Origin: Rebecca billardiae RCC1528
Taxonomy: Eukaryota; Haptophyta
Length of the DNA: 64,000 nt
Assembly (NCBI GenBank): GCA_965240325.2
Contig: OZ251235.1
Span: 2,046,001 to 2,110,000, forward strand
Direction: 5' to 3'
Shown here: in pieces, positions 43,904 to 56,160 of the stretch
Numbering within the stretch: the first letter of the stretch is position 1
Layout of the letters: every line of letters starts with the position of its first letter
Made by a program: the position numbers and the translations under genes
Notes under the pieces: model-generated
What the model was told of the DNA's origin: nothing
The model's database searches: none
Seen by the model: only the letters and a program-made list of their open reading frames with translations

Positions 43904-46900
43904 TCACATCGCGAGCGCGCGCGGCGTCTGCTTGCGCGCCGACATGGGCAGCGCAGACGGCGTCTGCTGGTGCGCGGACGGGAGGGTCTTGATGCTGCTC
44001 AGCCGACGCGATCGGCGCACCTGCGGGCGAGCGGCGCGTGGTGACGTGCACAGGGCGCGCGGAGGCGTTAGTGGCTTGTGCGCGGCGCGGTCAGCATGGC
44101 CGCCGCGCGATGCCGTGGCACGGGCTCGGCGCGCGCGGTGCGCGCACCGGCGACTGGAGGCCATCGTCAAACTCGAGGAACGAGCCGAGGGTCGGCGCTC
44201 CCTGCTCAGCCGACGGCGCGCGGCCGGCGGGCAGCCCGGGGGCGGCGTGCAGCAGCCGCGCGACGATCGCGAGCCCGCCGAGCGCCGCGAGCACGATGGC
44301 GGTGGCGCCAAAGCCGTTGGCCGCCTCCGCGGCGCTGGTTGTCGCGGGCGGCGCGAGCGTGGCCTCCGCCTCGGTCCACGCGGTGACGGTGCACGCGCCC
44401 TCGGCGCTCTTCTCGCAGATGGCCACCCCGCCGCTCACGTCCGCCGCCGCATCGTCCGGCATGCCGTAAGGGCCGCCTGCCAGCTCAGCCAGAGGCTCGG
44501 CGGCGGCCTCCGCCTCCGCCGTGGGCTGCGGCTGGGGCGGCGGCGGCGCGCGCGCGAGGTTTGCCGCGACGCCGTCCAAGAAGGCCTTCATGGCGCTTGT
44601 CATCTCCACGGCGCTCAGCTCGGCGGCGAGCGGCTGCTGCGGGCTCTCGGCCGGCGGCGCCGCCGGCTCGGGATCCGAGGCCGAGGCCGCGGCGTCGGCC
44701 GGCGCCGGCGCGGCCGCAGCCTTCGGCTCCAGCTCGGCGGCGACGTGAGCATCGACGGCGCCGTCTGGCACGGGAGGAGCGCTCTCGTCCGCCGAGGGCG
44801 CCGCGCTCTCGTCCTCGTCAGCGGCGTGCCGGTCCGGCTTGGAGCGCTCGAGCGCATCGATCAGCCCCTCCACGGTGCCTCCTGCCGTCTGCTCGGCAGC
44901 CGCGGCGGCGCTCAGGTGCCGGGCCAGTGCCGGAGGCATGACGCCGTTGAGGACGGCGGCGAGGAGCGGGCCGGGCACGAGGCTGGTCGCGGCGGCCCAC
45001 GCGGTCGGCACCTCGCGCGCGCGAGGCGCGGCCGGCGGCGCGTGCAGCACCGCCCCTGCGACGAGCAGCGCGAGCGCGAGCGCGAGAGAAGGCAGGCTGG
45101 ACCGAGTGGCACGCGCGGTACCGCCCGCGGGCTTGGTCGGCGCGGCCGCGGGCTGGGCGCGCGCCTTGGGCTCGGGCGCGGCCGCGGGCGCCGCCGCGTA
45201 GTCGGGCGAGTGCGTCGAGTACGACGGCGGGTTGAGCGTCGGCGGGGTGGCCTCCTCCGAGCCCTCGACCGTCCGGATGAGCGCGCGAGGCGTCGGCAGC
45301 AGCGGGGTCGGGGTCGGCCCGGCGGCGCGCATCGACGATGGTACGCTGCTGGCGGGCGTGCCCGCGCGCGCGGAGGCGGGCGTGCGCTCGAGCGTCTTCT
45401 CGGGCTTGAAGAAGCCGTGCGCGAGCGCGCCCGCCAGCGTGCTGTCGCCACCCGCCTCGGCCGCGCCGCCATGGCCGGCGAGCGCGCTCGCGACAGCCAG
45501 GTCCAGCGGCAGCGTCGGCTGCGTAGCCGTGGCGATGGCGGAGCTGGCGTGCAGCGCAGAGTGCGCGAGCTCGAGCTTGTCCTCGGCGGAGGCGGGCGCG
45601 GCGCGCGCCACGCTGGCGCTCTCCGCCTCATGGAACCACGGCGTCGCCTCCGCCACCTCGTGCGCCCACGGGGTCGCCTCGCCAGCCGGCGCGGGCGGCG
45701 CGGCCGCGGCGCTCATCTTGCTCGGCTGCGGCGGCGCGGGTTGCGCGGCGGCGAGCGCGGCGGCGGGCTCGGTCTTGGTGGCGCTGCCCTGCTTCTTGGG
45801 CTGCGCGCTTGCGCCGTGCGGGCTGTCCTCCGCCAGCCGGTTGCTCTCGCCCAGCATCGCGCGGATCTCGAGGAAGTTCGAGAGCTCGGCCGTGGGCACG
45901 CGCGCCGAGAGCTCGGCAGCGAGATCGCCGAGATCGAGCTCGGGCGCGAGCTCGGGCGCGACGCCGGCCATGGGCGTGTTCTGCGGCGCGGGCGGCGCGT
46001 TGCCCGGGCTGAAGACCATCACGCCCGGCGGCGCGGGCGACGCCTCCATCGCCGCGGCCGCGGCCTCCAGCTTGGCCCGGCGCAGCGAGGCGGGCGTCGG
46101 GCGCGCGCGCGCCCCCTCGGCTGACGCGGGCGTGCCTCGCGCTGGTGTTGTGCTGCCCTCGGGCAGAGGGCAGTGCGCCTTGAGCACGGCGAGCGTCTCG
46201 CAGACCGCGTCGCGCACGGGCTTGGCCGGATCGGTGCGCAGCTTCCACATCAGCTTGTGCAGCTGCCGCCGCGTGACGCTCGCGCCCGCGGCGGGCGCGT
46301 GCTCGGCGCCCGCGCCCGCCGAGACGGCAGACGACGGCGTCGAGCCGCGCGGCTTGGTGTCGGGCGTGGCGTGCGGGTCGTTCTCGTCGGCGCCGTCGTC
46401 CGCGCCGCCGGCGAGCGCGATCAGCTCGCCGTGCCGCGCCGCCACCGCGCCGATCAGCTCGACGGCGCTCTTCTTGGCGTGCCAGTCGTCGGTGCCCGTC
46501 ATGCCGCGCCGCTCGCGGCCCAGACCGTACGCGTCTTGCACCGCGCGCGCCGCGAGCGGGGCGAAGGCGTCCGGGGCGATGGCGGAGATGGCGCGGACGA
46601 CGCCGAAGACGTTGGCGGGGACGAGGGTCTGCTTCGCGCGCGCGAGCGAGAGCAGCTTGTGCACGAGCACGGGCAGCGCGTTCTCGACGAGCGGCGAGGG
46701 CGCCATGGAGACGACTTCCACGATGCACGCGCACGCGCCCACCTGCTGCTCGCGGATCTGGCAGCCGAGCGCGGCGCTGAGCGGGGCGAGGATGGGCGCG
46801 AGCCGCACGCCCTGCCACTGCACGGGCGTCTCGTCCGCGCGCGGCGTCGCCGGCCACTCGAGGCACACGCCGAGCGCGCCGAACGTGGAGGCGGCCGCGC

Positions 46901-47454
46901 GGTGCACGCGCGCGTCGTTTGTGCACAGGGCCTTGAGGAGACTGCGCGCGCGGCGCGTGGCGGAGCGGGCGCAGGGCGGCGCGGGGCGTGAGCGCGGTAC
47001 GCGCGGCCCGTGGTACGCGCACACTCACCGCCGCGCACTCCGCGCCCGCGCGCGACGCGCGCGCGCACCAGTGCACGACGTGCGGCAGCGCGGGCGCAAG
47101 GTGCGACGTCTTGTGAAGGCGGACGGCGTCTCCGATCAGCTCGATGCACGCGACGGCGGAAGGGCCACGCGCCTCGGGGAGCTGGCGGAGGAGGTTCTTG
47201 ATGATCATGTTCAGCTCGTGCACGATCTGCCGCTCGTTCGGCTCCGTCGCGAGCGTGGCGAGCGTCTCCTGGAGCTCACCGGTCGCGACGCGGCGCGTGT
47301 CGTCGCACGCGAGCCGCTGCACGAGCTCGAGCATCGCGATCTCGTGCTCGCGCTTGGGGGTGAGGCCGATCACGCGCGATGGCGTGCCGTGCTCTCGCGG
47401 CTGCGACGCTCCGTCGCGTTGGGGGCTCACGGCGCGGCCGTGCGCGGTCGGCAT
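43904..47454 (-). CDS. TOG/HEAT-repeat microtubule-associated protein (TORTIFOLIA1/SPIRAL2-like) with hydrophobic segments, three exons
   Basis: Exons: 47454-47069, 46941-44148 and 44020-43904; 1098 aa with exact frame. The first join (phase 2, donor GTGCGC at 47068) gives ALPHVVHCLLKALCTNDARV, a HEAT/TOG helix that neither exon has alone. The N-terminal half is HEAT-like (QETLATLATEPNERQIVHEL, ACIELIGDAVRLHK, IVEVVSMAPSPLVENALPVL, KKSAVELIGAVAARHGELIA, VRDAVCETLAVLKAH), as in SPIRAL2/TORTIFOLIA1 proteins. The long middle is disordered and rich in Ala, Pro and Ser. Two hydrophobic segments (about residues 743-763, SLALALALLVAGAVLHA, and about 1005-1025, ATAIVLAALGGLAIVARLL) could be membrane helices, which is unusual for the family. 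The basic exon 3 tail is less certain. Confidence 0.75.
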
Positions 47455-47656
47455 CGGGGACGGCGGGCGGGTGAAAGCGCGATCGATGCAAGGCGTGGAA
47501 GCCGGTGAGCTCCAGCTCTCACGCCCGGCTTCAAACGCCGGCCGTTTCGGCGCCGGTCGGCACGTTTGACGTTTCGACCTTTTCCCGGGCTGTCCCGGGG
47601 GAGGAGGAGAAAATTCAGACGAGTCCGGCCAGCGACAACGCCGCCTTGCCAATACG

Positions 47657-47840
47657 GTAGGGCGCCGGACGCAATAGGGAAGTGACGTCTGTGGGGTCAC
47701 TTCCGCTGTGCGCACGAAAGTGAGGCCCCAGAGGTCACTTCCCTTCCCCCTCTTATTGGGGCATTTCTTCTAAGTAGCAAAGTCCGGACGCCCAGCTGGC
47801 GACCGGTGGGTGGCCACGATGGCGGCCACGCCCGCCACGT
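47657..47840 (+). repeat. Inverted repeat 2, left copy
   Basis: About 180 bp matching 56385-56567 in reverse. Shared blocks: GGACGCAATAGGGAAGTGAC, TGTGCGCACGAAAGTGAGGC, CTTCTAAGTAGCAA and GACGCCCAGCTGGCGACCGG. Contains internal GGAAGTGAC / GTCACTTCC hairpins. Confidence 0.9.
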
Positions 47841-48789
47841 GGTGTGGGCGGGACCTTGCAAGATCAATCAAGGCGGATACAAGTGGCGGAGACTTTGATC
47901 ATCGGCTAGCCCCCGTGCAGTGTGCTCTTAGCTACACACTTATCAGAGCTGGCTCGTCTCCTCCCTCAAGACCCGCTGCTCTGTCTAGATTCTGGGTGAG
48001 CATTGCAGCATTCGCCTGATCCTCATGCGAGGGACGACGACAACTGGCGAGCCGCTAGGCTGCTCAACGGTGACGAAGGCAGCAGTCGAGCTGCCAAGCA
48101 AAGGTCGACGCAGTGTACCTGTGCATGCGATGCGCGGGGCAGCGCGCGCCATCGTATCGCCCGTCGCCGTCGGCCACGCAGCTGCTACCGGCCAGCTGAC
48201 ATGATGACGCAGGGCCAGCTGAGCAGCTGCTGTGCCGAGGATCACATGGGTGCCAAGGGCTGGCAGGTGGCGTCATCACGGCGTATGCTGCGTGTGCTGC
48301 TCTCACTTACCGTGGTTGACCGGCTGCTCTGCCAGCGCGTGCCCGTGGCTGTTGCTGGGCAGGCAACGGCGCTCCTCCAGCCCGAGACAGGCTGCGCGCG
48401 TGCTGGTGAGCAGCCAACCTGCAGCTGATGTACAGGCGGCCGCAAGCTGGCATGGCCGAGGGCACGCGGTGGCATGGTGTCTATATTAACCCACGAGCTG
48501 CCGGCCGCGCTCGCACACGCCGTGCAATCGCCTGCCGCTGCCGGGTTTGGGCACACTCGCGGGGGGGGGGCGCTCACCAGGCATTGGTCACACGCCCTCG
48601 GCGCCTCTGCCTAGCTAGCACTTGCAGACACACCGTGCGGCAGCCCAGCGGCCACCATCCGCAGCGGTGGCTGCGAACTGGCCGAAGCTACGGGCGCGCG
48701 GCTGCATACTCTCCTTATTGGAACGTGCGCTGTCAAGTGTGATCGAGCTGACGGCGGACACGCCGGTCGGTGCTGTGTTCTTGCGCTCT

Positions 48790-49220
48790 CGGGGCCGGTG
48801 GTCATCAGGCGGTGGATACGCAGCCCGCCGCCACGGTGCGCCAGCGCCGCAGCCGACGACTGCGGCTGCGACCAGTGTCGCGCAGCGGCGGCTGAGGGCT
48901 GTCGCGGCGGATGCGGCGACGGCGGCGGCGGCGGCGTGGTCTGGGCATGGGCTGCCGACGCCACGCGCGCACGCTGAGCGCGTGCAGCTCAGGCACAGCG
49001 ACTTCGCGCGCTTATGACCGGCTGTCACCAGGCGGTGGACACGCGGTGCGCCGCCACGGTGCGCCGGCGCGGCCGCAACCGACTGCGGCCGCCGACTGCG
49101 GCCGCGACCAGCGTCGCGCAGCGGCAGCTGAGGGCTGTCGGGGCGGAGCGCGCGTGGCTGCGCGGCGGCGTGGTCTGGGTATGGGCTGCCGACGCTGCGT
49201 GCGCACAGGCGTGCGCACCC
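48790..49220 (+). repeat. Tandem duplication, about 226-bp unit
   Basis: Two diverged copies share CAGGCGGTGGA, CGCCGCCACGGTGCGCC, GTCGCGCAGCGGC and GGCGTGGTCTGGG blocks; the second copy leads straight into the 214-bp array. Confidence 0.75.
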
Positions 49221-49251
49221 AGACCGGCGACGCTGATCGACGCGCCCATCG

Positions 49252-50960
49252 CGCTGGAGCCGCTGTCATCCGACGCTGCTGTGCCCGCGCCCAGCAGCGC
49301 TCGACTCCGCGCCCAGTGCGGCGGCAGCAGCAGGGATGGTGCCACGGCGGGCGGCGGGCGCTGATGCAGCTGACGGCTCGGCTGTGCGCGCCCGAGGGGC
49401 CTGGGCGACGGGCGCGCCGAGCGCGGTGACGCCTCTCGCCTCGCCCGTCGCGCTGGAGCCGCTGTCATCCGACGCTGCTGCGCCCGCGCCCAGCTTGGGC
49501 AGCAGCGGCTGCGCTCGACTCCGCGCCGCGTGCGGCGGCAGCAGCAGGGATGGTGCCACGGCGGGCGGCGGCGGTCGACGGAGCTGCCAGCTCGGCGGTG
49601 CGCGCCCGAGGGGCGTGGGCGCTGGACGCACCGAGCGCGGTGCCGCTGCTCGCCTCGCCCATCGCGCTGGAGCCGCTGCCATCCGACGCTGCTGCGCCCG
49701 CGCCCAGCTTGGGCAGCAGCGGCTGCGCTCGACTCCGCGCCGCGTGCGGCGGCAGCAGCAGGGATGGTGCCACGGCGGGCGGCGGCGGTCGACGGAGCTG
49801 CCAGCTCGGCGGCGCGCGCCCGAGGGGCGTGGGCGCTGGACGCACCGAGCGCGGTGCCGCTGCTCGCCTCGCCCATCGCGCTGGAGCCGCTGCCATCCGA
49901 CGCTGCTGCGCCCGCGCCCAGCTTGGGCAGCAGCGGCTGCGCTCGACTCCGCGCCGCGTGCGGCGGCAGCAGCAGGGATGGTGCCACGGCGGGCGGCGGC
50001 GGTCGACGGAGCTGTCAGCTCGGCGGTGTGCGCCCGAGGGGCCTGGGGGGTGGGCGCACCGAACGCGGTGCCGCTGCTCGCCTCGCCCATCGCGCTGGAG
50101 CCGCTGCCATCCGACGCTGCTGCGCCCGCGCCCAGCTTGGGCAGCAGCGGCTGCGCTCGACTCCGCGCCGCGTGCGGCGGCAGCAGCAGGGATGGTGCCA
50201 CGGCGGGCGGCGGCGGTCGACGGAGCTGTCAGCTCGGCGGTGCGCGCCCGAGGGGCGTGGGCGCTGGACGCACCGAGCGCGGTGCCGCTGCTCGCCTCGC
50301 CCATCGCGCTGGAGCCGCTGCCATCCGACGCTGCTGCGCCCGCGCCAAGCTTGGGCAGCAGCGGCTGCGCTCGACTCCGCGCCGCGTGCGGCGGCAGCAG
50401 CAGGGATGGTGCCACGGCGGGCGACGGGCGCTGATGCAGCTGGCGGCTCGGCGGTGCGCGCCCGAGGGACCTGGGCGACGGGCGCGCCGAGCGCGGTGAC
50501 GCCTCTCGCCTCGCCCATCGCGCTGGAGCCGCTGCCATCCGACGCTGCTGTGCCCGCGCCCAGCTTGGGCAGCAGCAGCAGCGCTCGACTCCGCGCCGCG
50601 TGCGGTGGCAGCAGCAGGGATGGTGCCACGGCGGGCGACGGGCGCTGATGCAGCTGGCGGCTCGGCGGTGCGCGCCCGAGGGGCCTGGGCGACGGGCGCG
50701 CCGAGCGCGGTGACGCCTCTCGCCTCGCCCATCGCGCTGGAGCCGCTGCCATCCGACGCTGCTGTGCCCGCGCCCAGCTTGGGCAGCAGCAGCAGCGCTC
50801 GACTCCGCGCCGCGTGCGGCGGCAGCAGCAGGGATGGTGCCACGGCGGGCGACGGGCGCTGATGCAGCTGGCGGCTCGGCGGTGCGCGCCCGAGGGGCCT
50901 GGGCGACGGACGCGCCGAGGGCGATGACGCCGCCTGCTTCGCCCAGCGCGCCGAGGAGCA
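49252..50960 (+). repeat. 214-bp tandem array, third locus
   Basis: Same unit as at 33770-38600. Anchor positions are 49252, 49451, 49665, 49879, 50093, 50307, 50521 and 50735, with the last unit degrading by about 50960. Spacing is exactly 214 bp for six consecutive units and 199 bp for the first. Orientation equals that of the left array. Three units carry a variant with CGGGCGACGGGCGCTGATGC. Confidence 0.95.
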
Positions 50961-51400
50961 GCTGCTGCCGTTACTCTGACGAGTCTACGTCTACTGAGAT
51001 GATGGCGTCTTGCAGTACGACAGCATCATATACATCTATATATATATGCTGATATATAGCTATGATGCGCGCAGAGTTCTGAGCAGCTCATGCCGCTGCA
51101 ATGACTCTCAGATCCGCGCTGCGGGCCTGACAAGGATGATGATGCGCGGCCTGCGGCCTGCTGATCGGAGGCGATGACGCCGATGCTGACGATGACGTGC
51201 GCCCGGCCTGTCGATACTCGATGGCGGATCGGACGTCCGAGTCATCATATCGATATCGATATCATCATAATATAATTAATGACGCGATGCTGACACGGCT
51301 GACTGCTATCATCAGCATATCGATCAGCATCGTCAGGATGACGAACATATCAGTCAGCGACAGCAAGTGGCCTGCGGTGCTCATATATATATATATAGCT

Positions 51401-51432
<32 letters not shown>

Positions 51433-51768
51433 CTCTCTAGTCTCTCTCTCTCTCTCTCTGGTAAGTAATATATAGTATGGACCAGTCGACGGACTGCTAG
51501 CTGCTGCTGCTGATGACGACGGTCGTCGTCCGCAGCAGATGTCATCAGCTGCAGCTATTAGTATATACGTACCAGTACGTACAGTATATACATTAGATTT
51601 CTAGTGCCGTCTCGGGGACGCACCGCTGTCCGCTCCGCCGTGTGATCCGATCCGCCGACCGTCAGTGGCGACGCGCGCGAGTATAAGCTGCGCGCGCGCG
51701 TGCGCTATACTAGCCGGCTGAGTCTCAGTGATGTCCGGTCAGTCAGCAGCATATATATACTGCTCGCC

Positions 51769-51887
<119 letters not shown>

Positions 51888-51942
51888 TGTCAGTGCGTGT
51901 CATTGATGCTCGCGCAGAGCTCATGGTCGTGGCTCGGTCACG

Positions 51943-52270
51943 CGATGCAGCACATTGCGCTGGTGCCAGGCCGCCACGCGCATGGCCGGACATGGTAACG
52001 CGTTGTACCATGAGTGCACTCGACTGCACAAAGGAGCAGCGGGCCCAGAATCCTACGCATAGCGAGCACGCACGCGCGCAGAGCTCAGGGTGGTGGCCCG
52101 GTCACTCGTCGGATGACGTGAGAGAGGGAGAAGCACACGATGCAGCACATTGTGCTGGTGCCAGGCCGCCGCGCGCATGGCCGGACATGGTAACGCGTTG
52201 TACCATGAGTGCACTCGACTGCACAAAGGAGCAGCGGGCCCAGAACCCTACGCATAGCGAGCATGCACGC
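51943..52270 (+). repeat. 194-bp tandem duplication
   Basis: Two copies share GATGCAGCACATTG, GCTGGTGCCAGGCCGCC, GGTAACGCGTTGTACCATGA and GACTGCACAAAGGAGCAGCG, with starts about 194 bp apart (51943 and 52137). Confidence 0.92.
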
Positions 52271-54034
52271 GCGCGCAGTGCTGAAGGTCGTAGCCGTCGG
52301 GTGATGACACGAGAGAGAGAGGGAAGCCGGCAAGCATGTGCGCATCTGTTGGTTGAGGCGTGGGCCATGGGCGCATCTTGCTTCAAACACGCACGTATAA
52401 GCACTCGTCGCCGCCTCCCCGGTCTCGTTCGAACCACAAATGAAGTGGAGACTGCAGGCAGCGAAGAGACGACTGACAACTTCACGCCGGGGATATGACG
52501 GGATGCTGATGGGTGCCATGGTAGCAACCAAGAGTTCAAGGTTGTCCTGCCATTGCAAACGCTTACAGTACGTGTGGTGTGCATGCCCAAGTGCCAGGCA
52601 CGATGGATCAGTGTCGCTGGCGCCATGCCGCTTGCTTGGTCAAGCTGCACGTCGATCCACACGCGCATGCGCACGCGTCGGGCGAGCGCGCGAGAGACCA
52701 TCTGGTTGACGCCAAGCTCAAACATGCACGCTGAGAGCTGCAGAGTTTCAGCTCATGAGGTCCGCAATCCGCATCCTCTTTGAGCACTTGCATCGCCATT
52801 GAGCTCGGGGGAGTCGCGTCCTGGCAACTCGACGCAGGCGATCGGCATCGCTCTCGACACGGGCCCAAAAGTCGGCGGCTTCGCGCCAGGATTCTCATTT
52901 CATCTCGTCATTCTCATCATTCTCATCATTCCCGGCCCGAATTTTGTTCTTCCCGTCTAGCTCTTTCATCGATTTTCGTCCGCGCCCCTGCCGGCGGGTG
53001 CAAAACACCCTCGCCATCACGCGCGCCGACGGCTCGCCGGCAGAGATCGCATGACGGTCACTCGATGATCAGGCGCGCCTGGTCGCTCACCGCTGAGGGC
53101 TCGCCGTGCAATCGTGCCTGAGAGTGACCTAGGGCTGCCTGAGAGACGGATGACATGGTCAGTAGAGGGATGCCCGAATATTGGATCGAGCAGAATAGTA
53201 GGACGCGAGTTACGACTTATGCTCGAGTAGATAAGATCACTGATCACCTGGGCAATCCAAGGGCGCCACCAATAGACTGCTCTCGATGCCCAGCTGCTCG
53301 ACACAGCAGCTGCCCGCATCCAGGTAGACTTTCGGTGTCTCCAGCATCAGAGCCTCAGATTCACACCAGCAATAGCTGTTCTGACCGCCGGCAAAGCAAG
53401 CAATGGCTGAATGGCACTCTCGGCTTGATCAGGATCACTCCGATCAGTCTTACTACTAGGCTGAGATTCCGACGACGATCCCACTAGCCGAAGACGACTG
53501 TGTGGACTACGCGTGAGGAATCAATCTGCGCCAATCAGCGCGTGCCAATGCCTGCTCCCCCAGAGCAAGCAGCCAAGAAGTCTCGCATGTCACGGCTGCA
53601 ATCACTAAGTGAGCGACTCCAAGAACTCACGTTGAGCCCGAAAGTCTCACTCTGGCAGCTGCCGGATCGATCTCCATGATGCTAGGCAGCCCTTTGAAAA
53701 CCATTCCTTTACGAGAAGCATTCCTGAACGAGGCGTTGAACGAAGGTCGTCTACTGCCATTCCATTGCATCCGCGCATTACAGCAGCAGTGAAGAAGTGG
53801 TCGCCACCGTCACGACGAGCAGCGCCTGTGTGTGACGAACCAGCTGCCCGCCAAGGCACACATGGCGATACTCGTCTCTCGGCAGGAGGAGAGATGCTGT
53901 AGGAGGGGACCACCGCTGTGCGGGAATCGGCACACTCCTCGGGCGTGTGGGATCATCCTGTTGTGGCCTGCCCAATCTCGCTGGGAAAGACATGATGGGC
54001 GATGGCGGCTCCGGCGACCATTTATTGCAGCAGA

Positions 54035-54245
54035 ATCTTCCGTAAATACGGGCGAGGTACGCGAATCTTCAGAAGCCGCTAGCCGATAAACTACACTGGA
54101 ACAAGGGCGGTACTGGAAGCTCCCGCAAATACGATCAGAGTACGCAGAACTTCAGAAGCCCGCTGGCCAATAGTCGGTCGGAAGCCTTCGCAAATACAAT
54201 TCAGTGTACACATCCTGAACCAGAAGAGTATCAGAAGCCTTCACA
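54035..54245 (+). repeat. Degenerate short tandem repeat (about 60-80 bp unit, three copies)
   Basis: A CGCAAATAC / GTACGC / CTTCAGAAGCC pattern recurs at about 54042, 54123 and 54187 with substitutions. Confidence 0.6.
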
Positions 54246-56160
54246 ACCGAGGGCGGGGCTTGACGAGAGCCTGCCGCCCTTGCCGCCACCTTCACAGTCG
54301 CAGTCGCTGACACCGAGTTCGCAGGTGCCCTCACCGACGCCCTCGCTGCAGCCCTGATCGCATCCGCCGCCCCGCTGCCACCGCAAACGTCGTCGCCACC
54401 GCCCGCGCAACCGCCCTCGCCCTGGCCGCCTACGCGGCCGCCTCCGAGCCCGTCGCCCGTGAGCCCGATTCAGGCCGCGCCGCCCTCGCCACTGCCGCCA
54501 CCACCGCTGCCCGTGGCGTCGCCAACCTCGTCGCAATCTCTGCTACTGCCACCCTCGTCGTTCTTGCCACCACCTCCGTCGCTCTCGCCCTCGTCAGGCC
54601 GCACTTTTGCTATGCTACCACCGAGCCCGCCGCAGCAGCTGCCGCGCCGCCGCACCAACACCGCCGCCCAGGCTGCCGCCCTTCCCGCCGCCTCGGCGAC
54701 CGCTGGCCGCGGCGACGCTCTCGCCACAACCTCAATGACTGCCACCCCCGTCGCTGCCACCCTCGCCACCTCGCCAGCGCCAGCGCCCCCGCCCTCGTCC
54801 TCGCAAGCGTTGCCGGGCCTGCCACCGCAGCTGCCGGGCCACAACCACCGTCGCCCAGGCCGCTGCCCTCACCGCCGCTGCCGCATCCGCTGACTGCACC
54901 GCTGCCGCCCTCGCCGCCAATTCAGTCGCCACCCCCATCACCGCCCTAACCACCGCCAGCCTCGCCGCGCTCGCCCTCGCCAGCGCCGCCTACGACGCTG
55001 CCGCCGAGCCCGGCACCCGAGCTGCCGCCGCCGCCGCCGCTGCCGCCGCCGCAGCCTAGGCCGCCGCCCTCGCCGCCGCCGCCGCGTCCGCGGGCCGTGC
55101 CGCCCCCGCCCTCGCCACTGCCTTGGGTGCCACCGCCCTCGCCGCCCTCACTGCCGCCAGCGTTGCCGCGCTCCCCAGCGCCGCCTATGCAGGCCGGGCC
55201 CGCCACCCCAGCTGCCGCCGGAGCAGCAGCTGGCGTCGCCCAGGCCGCCGCCCTCGCCGCCGCCGCCGCGCCCGCTTGCCGCGCCGCCGACGCCACCGCC
55301 ACCGCCTCCGTTGCCGCCGCCCTCGCCGCCCTCACCGCCGCCAGCGTTGCCGCGCTCCCCCTCGTCAGCGCCGCCTACGCCGCCGCCGCCGAGCCCGCCA
55401 CCCCAGCTGCAGCCGCCGCCGCCGCCGCTGCCGCAGCCACAACCCAGGCCGCCGCCCTTGCCGCCGCCGCCGCGTCTGCGGGCCGTGCCGCCGCAGCCCT
55501 CGCCACTGCCTCGGGTGCCACCGCCCTCGCCCTCACTGCCGCCCTCACTGCCGCCAGCGTTGCCGCGCTCCCCAGCGCCGCCTATGCAGGCCGGGCCCGC
55601 CACCCCAGCTGCCGCCGGAGCAGCAGCTGGCGTCGCCCAGGCCGCCGCCCTCGCCGCCGCCGCCGCGCCCGCTTGCCGCGCCGCCGACGCCACCGCCACC
55701 GCCTCCGTTGCCGCCGCCCTCGCCGCCCTCACCGCCGCCAGCGTTGCCGCGCTCGCCCTCGCCCGCGCCGCCTACGCCGCCGCCGCCGAGCCCGCCACCC
55801 CAGCTGCAGCCGCCGGCGCCATCGCCGCCCAGGCCGCTGCCCTCGTCACCGTCGCCGCCCCCGCCTCCACTGCCCTTGGGTGGCGCCGCCGCCCTCGTCG
55901 CAGTCTCAGTTGGTGCCGCCCTCACCGCACTCGCTACCGCCTCCTTCGCTCTCGCCCTTGTCAGCGCCACCCTCTCGCTGCCGCCGAGCCTGCCGCCGCA
56001 GCTGCCGCCACCGCCGCCACCGCCGCCCGGGCCGCCACCCTCGCAGCCGCCGCCGCGTCCTCTGGCCGCGTTGCCGCCGCCCTCGCCGCCGCATCCGTCA
56101 CCGTCACTCTCGCTGCCATCACCGCCGCCAGCACTGCCGCCCTCGCCGCTGCCCTAGCTG
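54240..56160 (+). repeat. Pro/Ala-coding-like GCC/CCG-rich tandem repeat region
   Basis: About 1.9 kb of CCGCC/TCGCC-rich DNA with long stop-free frames that would encode PPSPPP or Ala-rich peptides. A block of about 200 bp starting near 55155 is repeated identically near 55552, 397 bp apart (marker ATGCAGGCCGGGCCCGCC at 55187 and 55584). Because 397 is not a multiple of three, the peptide reading changes frame between copies, so a single protein is unlikely. A hydroxyproline-rich wall protein cannot be fully excluded. Confidence 0.7.

Larger units (their letters stand above)
47455..49251. other. Repeat-rich intergenic region upstream of the TOG/SPIRAL2-like gene
   Basis: Holds the inverted repeat 47657-47840 and a tandem duplication of about 226 bp (about 48790-49220). 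No gene is recognised. Confidence 0.5.

Noticed and set aside
45232-47508. Long plus-strand frame opposite the TOG/SPIRAL2-like gene
   Set aside because: Ser/Ala-rich antisense shadow; the minus strand has HEAT repeats and frame-consistent introns.
55123-56157. Proline-rich wall protein gene
   Set aside because: The internal 397-bp duplication shifts frame and the DNA is simple CCG/TCG repeat; treated as repeat instead.
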